From: Oerskovia turbata
Lineage (GTDB): Bacteria > Actinomycetota > Actinomycetes > Actinomycetales > Cellulomonadaceae
Length of the DNA stretch: 64,000 nt
Direction of reading: 5' to 3'
Assembly (NCBI RefSeq): GCF_000718325.1
Contig: NZ_JOFV01000010.1
Coordinates: forward strand, 77,737-141,736
Made by a program: the position numbers and the translations under genes. A model generated the notes under the pieces. It did no database searches. It was not told the origin of the DNA and was given only the letters and a program-made list of their open reading frames with translations. This document shows, in pieces, positions 60,416-64,000 of the stretch; position 1 is the first letter of the stretch, and the number at the start of each line of letters is the position of its first letter.

Positions 60416-61263
60416 CCAGTCCCCTGCGCCGACCCCGCGTGGTCGCGACCGACCTCGACGGGACGCTGCTGCGCTCGGACGGCACGGTCTCTGCGCGCAC
60501 GCGCGAGGTCTTGGAGGCCCTGGACGCGGCTGGCACCCAGGTCGTCTTCGTCACGGCCCGCCCGCCGCGCTGGCTCGCGGAGGTCGGACGCCTGGTGGGC
60601 GGGCACGGTGTCATCATCTGCCTGGGCGGCGCGTGCGTGTACGACGTCGGCACGCGCCAGGTCGTCGAGTCCCGCGGCTTCGCGCTGCCCGCCCTGCGTG
60701 ACGTGGTCCGCGACCTGCGCGCCGCGGTGCCCGGCGTCTCGCTCGCCGTCGAACAGGTCGACGGCCCGGTGTTCGACGCGACGTTCCGGCACGACGAGGA
60801 CATGCCGGACTCCTGGCGCGGGCCGGTCGAGCGCGCGCTCGACGCCCCCGTCGCCAAGCTGCTCGCGCGTGCGGAAGCCCTGGGCCAGGACGAGCTGTTC
60901 GAGCAGGTGCTCGACGTCGTGGGCGATCGTGCCCTGCTCGCGTTCTCCGGGGCTGCGGGGCTCGCCGAGCTCCTTCCCCCGGACGTCACCAAGGCCGGCG
61001 CGCTGGCCGCGTGGTCCGCGTCCCACGGCATCGGGGCCCACGAGGTCTGGGCGTTCGGCGACATGCCCAACGACCTGCCGATGCTCAACTGGGCAGGAAC
61101 CTCGTACGCCGTAGCGAACGCGCACCCGGAGGTGCTCACGGCCGCGACCCACGTGACGGCGTCGAACGACGAGGACGGGGTCGCCGTCGCCCTGGAGCGG
61201 CTGCTCGACGGGGCGGGTTCGACGACGACCACCTCGATGTCGCCCGAGAGGTCGGGCGGCTGA
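60412..61263 (+). CDS. HAD-IIB (Cof-type) hydrolase
   Basis: HAD-IIB enzymes dephosphorylate sugar phosphates and cofactors. The 283-residue protein has motif I VATDLDGTLLRSDG, motif II VFVTARPPRW, motif III Lys in PPDVTKAGALAAW and motif IV VWAFGDMPNDLPMLNWAG. The start overlaps the leader ORF stop. The stop TGA overlaps the next gene (TGATG), forming a two-gene operon with a lipoprotein hydrolase. Substrate unknown. Confidence 0.94.
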   Translation: MTSPLRRPRVVATDLDGTLLRSDGTVSARTREVLEALDAAGTQVVFVTARPPRWLAEVGRLVGGHGVIICLGGACVYDVGTRQVVESRGFALPALRDVVRDLRAAVPGVSLAVEQVDGPVFDATFRHDEDMPDSWRGPVERALDAPVAKLLARAEALGQDELFEQVLDVVGDRALLAFSGAAGLAELLPPDVTKAGALAAWSASHGIGAHEVWAFGDMPNDLPMLNWAGTSYAVANAHPEVLTAATHVTASNDEDGVAVALERLLDGAGSTTTTSMSPERSGG

Positions 61264-62273
61264 TGCGCGCACGACCGGTTGCCGGGCACCGACAGGTCCC
61301 CTCGTCCGCGACCGGCCGACGAGGCGCGGCGGCAATGCTCGCCCTTGCGCTGACCCTCGCGGCCGTGGGGTGCACGAGCCCGTCTCCGACCACTGCGGCC
61401 GACGACGCGACGCTCACCACGTTCTCCTACGGACCGCGCCCCGCCCAGACGGCCGACCTGATCCTGCCCGCACCGCTCGCCACACGCACCGGGGAACTCC
61501 GTACGCCGCACGAGGCCAGGGGCGGCGGGGAGACGGGCGAGGCCGTCGACGTCGTCGTCCTGATCCACGGCGGCGGGTGGGGCGCCGAGTACGACCGTTC
61601 GTCCGAGACCGCCGTGGCGCGCGACCTCACCGACGACGGCATCGTGGTGTGGAACCTCGACTACCGCGGGGTCGGTGCGGCCGACCCCGCTGACGAGGGC
61701 GGCTGGCCGGGCACGTTCGAGGACGTGGCGGCAGGCCTCGACCTGCTCCCCGAGGCCCTCGGCACCGCAGGCCTGACGCCTGGGCGCGTGGCCGTCGTCG
61801 GGCACTCCGCGGGCGGGACCATGGCCCTGTGGCTCGCAGCCCGGCACACCCTGCCCGACGGCGCCCCCGGCGCCTCCCCGCTCGTGCGGCCCGACCTCGT
61901 GGTCACCCAGGCGGGCGTCAACGACCTGATGGCCGCAGGGGCCGTGCACGGGTCACGCGGGCCGGTCGAGGCGCTCATGGGTGGCTCGACGAGCGAGATC
62001 ACGGACGACCGGTACGACCTGGCCTCGCCCACCGCGCGGCTCCCCCTCGGTGTCCCGACGCTGGTCACGACCGGCGACCTGGACGCCGTCGTCCTGCCCT
62101 CGGTCGCGACCGGCTACGCCGAGGCGGCACGAGCAGCCGGGGACGACGTGACGCTCGCGGTGATCCCCGGCGAGGACCACCTGTCGCCCCAGAACCCGCG
62201 CTCAGGAGCGTGGGCCGCGGTGCGCGACTGGCTGGCCGAGCGGGGCATCACGGCGGCCGGGTCCACGAGATAG
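61263..62273 (+). CDS. Alpha/beta-hydrolase lipoprotein (esterase/lipase-like)
   Basis: The 336-residue precursor has a lipobox (LAAVGC, Cys37) that anchors it outside the membrane. The hydrolase domain has oxyanion HGGGWG, nucleophile GHSAGG, an Asp in TTGDLDAVV and the catalytic His in PGEDHLSPQ, as in hormone-sensitive-lipase and BD-FAE-type enzymes. The ATG shares a base with the HAD stop. The stop codon TAG lies inside the GAGATAGAG arm of the second palindromic repeat. Substrate unknown. Confidence 0.9.
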   Translation: MRARPVAGHRQVPSSATGRRGAAAMLALALTLAAVGCTSPSPTTAADDATLTTFSYGPRPAQTADLILPAPLATRTGELRTPHEARGGGETGEAVDVVVLIHGGGWGAEYDRSSETAVARDLTDDGIVVWNLDYRGVGAADPADEGGWPGTFEDVAAGLDLLPEALGTAGLTPGRVAVVGHSAGGTMALWLAARHTLPDGAPGASPLVRPDLVVTQAGVNDLMAAGAVHGSRGPVEALMGGSTSEITDDRYDLASPTARLPLGVPTLVTTGDLDAVVLPSVATGYAEAARAAGDDVTLAVIPGEDHLSPQNPRSGAWAAVRDWLAERGITAAGSTR

Positions 62274-62332
62274 AGGGGACCCGTCGAGGTAGAGGCCCCC
62301 AGACCTCTACCTCGACGACACGGCTCTACCTC
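62266..62332. repeat. Nested palindromic GAGGTAGAGG element, copy 2
   Basis: Same layout as the copy at 51038: outer arms CGAGATAGAGG and CTCTACCTCG (62266-62276 with 62324-62332, one mismatch), inner perfect 13-bp arms (62283-62295 with 62304-62316). It lies between convergent genes (hydrolase lipoprotein and htpX) and its first arm supplies the hydrolase stop codon. Confidence 0.8.
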
Positions 62333-62396
62333 GACGACGGGGGGCCGGCGATGGAGGCCCGGCGACGGGCCCGGTGGCAGGGCCCGGGCGGGGCGC

Positions 62397-63272
62397 TCAG
62401 TAGCGCGTGATGCCACCCTGCCGGCCCGCCATGCGCTCGAGGCGCTGGATGCGGTCGGCCATGGGCGGGTGCGTCGCGAACATCTTCGCGACGCCCGCAC
62501 CGCGGAACGGGTTGGCGATCATGACGTGCGAGACGTCGACCAGGTCGCGGTTCTGCGGCAGCGGGGCGCGCGCCGTCCCCTGCTCGAGCTTGCGCAGCGC
62601 GGACGCGAGCGCGAGCGGGTCTCCCGTGAGCTTGGCCCCGTCCTCGTCGGCGTCGTACTCGCGCGTCCGGGAGATCGCGAGCTGGATCACCATCGCGGCG
62701 ACGGGAGCGAGGAGCGCCATCGCGAGGGCCGCCAAGGGGTTTCCGCCCCGATCCCGGTTCCCGCCGAAGATCAGCAGGAACTGCGCGAGGGACGTGATGA
62801 CACCCGCCATGGCGCTCGCCACGGACGACGTGAGGATGTCGCGGTTGTACACGTGCATGAGCTCGTGGCCGAGGACACCGCGGAGCTCGCGCTCGTCGAG
62901 CAGGACCAGGATGCCCTCAGTGCAGCACACCGCGGCGTTCTTGGGGTTGCGGCCCGTCGCGAACGCGTTGGGCGCCTGCGTGGGCGAGACGTACAGCTTG
63001 GGCATGGGTTGGCGAGCGGCGGTCGAGAGCTCACGCACGATCCTGTACATCGCGGGCTGCTCGAGCTCGCTCACAGGACGCGCGTGCATGGCCCTGATCG
63101 CGATCTTGTCGGAGTTCCAGTAGCCGTACGCCGTGGTCACGAGACCGATCGCGACGAAGATCCACAACGTGCTGGCCGACCGTCCGAACACGGCCCACAG
63201 GCCCAGGATCACGACCCACATGATCCCGAAGAGCCCTGCGGTCTTCAGACCGTTGAAATGCTGATGACCCAC
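62397..63272 (-). CDS. htpX: Membrane zinc metalloprotease HtpX homologue
   Basis: HtpX degrades misfolded membrane proteins together with FtsH. The 291-residue M48 protease has two N-terminal membrane helices (about residues 11 to 50), the zinc motif HELMH (136-140) with third ligand Glu205 in [11 protein letters not shown], and two more hydrophobic segments between them. GTG 63272 ([16 protein letters not shown]) has a GGAAGGGG site; a longer reading to 63320 is less likely. Confidence 0.95.
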   Translation of the reverse strand: MGHQHFNGLKTAGLFGIMWVVILGLWAVFGRSASTLWIFVAIGLVTTAYGYWNSDKIAIRAMHARPVSELEQPAMYRIVRELSTAARQPMPKLYVSPTQAPNAFATGRNPKNAAVCCTEGILVLLDERELRGVLGHELMHVYNRDILTSSVASAMAGVITSLAQFLLIFGGNRDRGGNPLAALAMALLAPVAAMVIQLAISRTREYDADEDGAKLTGDPLALASALRKLEQGTARAPLPQNRDLVDVSHVMIANPFRGAGVAKMFATHPPMADRIQRLERMAGRQGGITRY

Positions 63273-63412
63273 GCTCAGCCCCTTCCGTCGAGCACAGGAT
63301 GCCGTGGTGCGAGCATCCACCGGGAGAACGCTCGGCGCATGCGGGGGGTTCCCTGGGCCGTCGGGGCGATGGGCCGCACCGCGGCTCTGCTCCGCAGGTC
63401 ACGGGGTACGAC

Positions 63413-63446
63413 GACGGCGCCCGGCCCGGGTGGGCAGGGCGCCGTC
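63413..63446 (-). terminator. Terminator of the fprA-type gene
   Basis: A 10-bp stem (63413-63422 with 63437-63446) lies 16 bp past the stop codon of the reductase gene. Confidence 0.65.
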
Positions 63447-63462
63447 GCGGTGCGTGGCTGCC

Positions 63463-64000
63463 TCAGGCCTCGGTGGTTGCCTCGGTCTGGCGGCGGGCGA
63501 TGCGGATCATGTCCTCGCGGGGCACGACCTTGATGCGCTCGCGCCCGTGCGGCTCGCCGAGGGTGCGCTCGTGGGCGTCCAGGACCTCCCAGTCGGCCCA
63601 CTGGACCACGTCCACCCCACGCTCGGCCAAGAACTCCAGGACGGCCTCGGGCGAACCGTGCGGCGCGACGCGACCGGCCTCGAGGTCACCCTCGACCGCC
63701 TCGACGCCCTCGGACGCGGCGACGGCACCGGTGACGTCCTCGACGAGGTGGCGGACGGTCTCGGACGCGTCGGACTTGGTGTGCCCGATCAACCCGACCG
63801 GACCACGCTTGATCCACCCCGTGGCATACACCCCCGGGACCTGCTCACCATCGATGTCGATCACCCGACCCTCACGGTTGGGGATCACACCCTTGAGATC
63901 ATCGAACGGGATCTCCGGCAACGGCGACCCGAAGTACCCCACCGCCCGATACACCGCCTGCACCGGCCACTCGAAGAACTCCCCCGTCCCACTGACCGTC
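63463..64000 (-). CDS. fprA: Ferredoxin-NADP reductase, FprA type (5' part cut by window edge)
   Basis: FprA-type adrenodoxin-reductase-like flavoenzymes pass electrons between NADPH and ferredoxin. Only the C-terminal 178 residues are present, open at the right edge. Visible are EFFEWPVQAVYRAVGYFGSP, the family segment YATGWIKRGPVGLIGHTKSD and a final roughly 60-residue helical tail. An in-frame GTG at 63963 is internal and not the start. Confidence 0.9.
   Translation of the reverse strand, partial: TVSGTGEFFEWPVQAVYRAVGYFGSPLPEIPFDDLKGVIPNREGRVIDIDGEQVPGVYATGWIKRGPVGLIGHTKSDASETVRHLVEDVTGAVAASEGVEAVEGDLEAGRVAPHGSPEAVLEFLAERGVDVVQWADWEVLDAHERTLGEPHGRERIKVVPREDMIRIARRQTEATTEA

Overview
The window is high-GC (about 72 percent) actinobacterial chromosome. 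Actinobacterial RpoB, RpoC, HadA/HadB-type dehydratases, type I MurB, leaderless promoters with TANNNT -10 boxes and a GH18 chitinase with a Gly/Thr linker all point to Micrococcales, most likely near Cellulomonadaceae or Promicromonosporaceae (Oerskovia, Cellulosimicrobium, Cellulomonas). The family placement is inference; no rRNA gene is present to settle it.

About half of the window is the information-processing superoperon, all on the minus strand. Read in the direction of transcription it is: tRNA-Tyr; tRNA-Thr, tRNA-Met, rpmG, hadA, hadB (58.4 to 56.6 kb); tRNA-Trp, secE, nusG, rplK, rplA (34.3 to 31.5 kb); rplJ, rplL (21.3 to 20.3 kb); rpoB, rpoC (19.8 to 12.3 kb); rpsL, rpsG, fusA, tuf (11.9 to 7.5 kb); and the S10/spc operon rpsJ, rplC, rplD, rplW, rplB, rpsS, rplV, rpsC, rplP, rpmC, rpsQ, rplN, rplX, rplE (6.7 kb to the left edge, rplE cut). 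Promoters with -35/-10 elements are visible for secE, rplJ, rpoB and rpsL, and hairpin terminators follow rplA, rplL, rpoC (two in tandem) and tuf.

Two accessory blocks interrupt this backbone. Block A (21.5 to 31.3 kb, between rplA and rplJ) holds a secreted GH18 chitinase, a secreted phosphodiesterase/phosphatase and a four-gene minus-strand operon: ECF-like sigma factor, small Ig-fold-like protein, cytosolic-looking subtilase with a six-copy PYTQGH repeat, and TPR-CHAT caspase-like protease. The last gene is split by a frameshift at an 8-G homopolymer. This sigma-plus-two-proteases operon is the best candidate for an undescribed system. Block B (34.6 to 56.5 kb, between secE/tRNA-Trp and hadB) holds an AbgT transporter, leucyl aminopeptidase, an SLC13-type transporter, an overlapping ABC exporter/two-component/deaminase operon, a second two-component operon headed by a YDDGM-repeat membrane protein, an APH-fold protein, an orphan YtrA-type GntR regulator, an L,D-transpeptidase lipoprotein, murB, two tandem paralogous MFS exporters and a divergent LacI regulator.

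The right end (58.5 to 64 kb) carries a RarD/EamA permease, a YajQ-family protein, a HAD hydrolase with a leaderless 29-codon leader ORF, an alpha/beta-hydrolase lipoprotein, htpX and the 3' part of an FprA-type ferredoxin-NADP reductase. Two copies of a nested palindromic repeat built on GAGGTAGAGG sit in convergent intergenic spaces at 51.0 and 62.3 kb.
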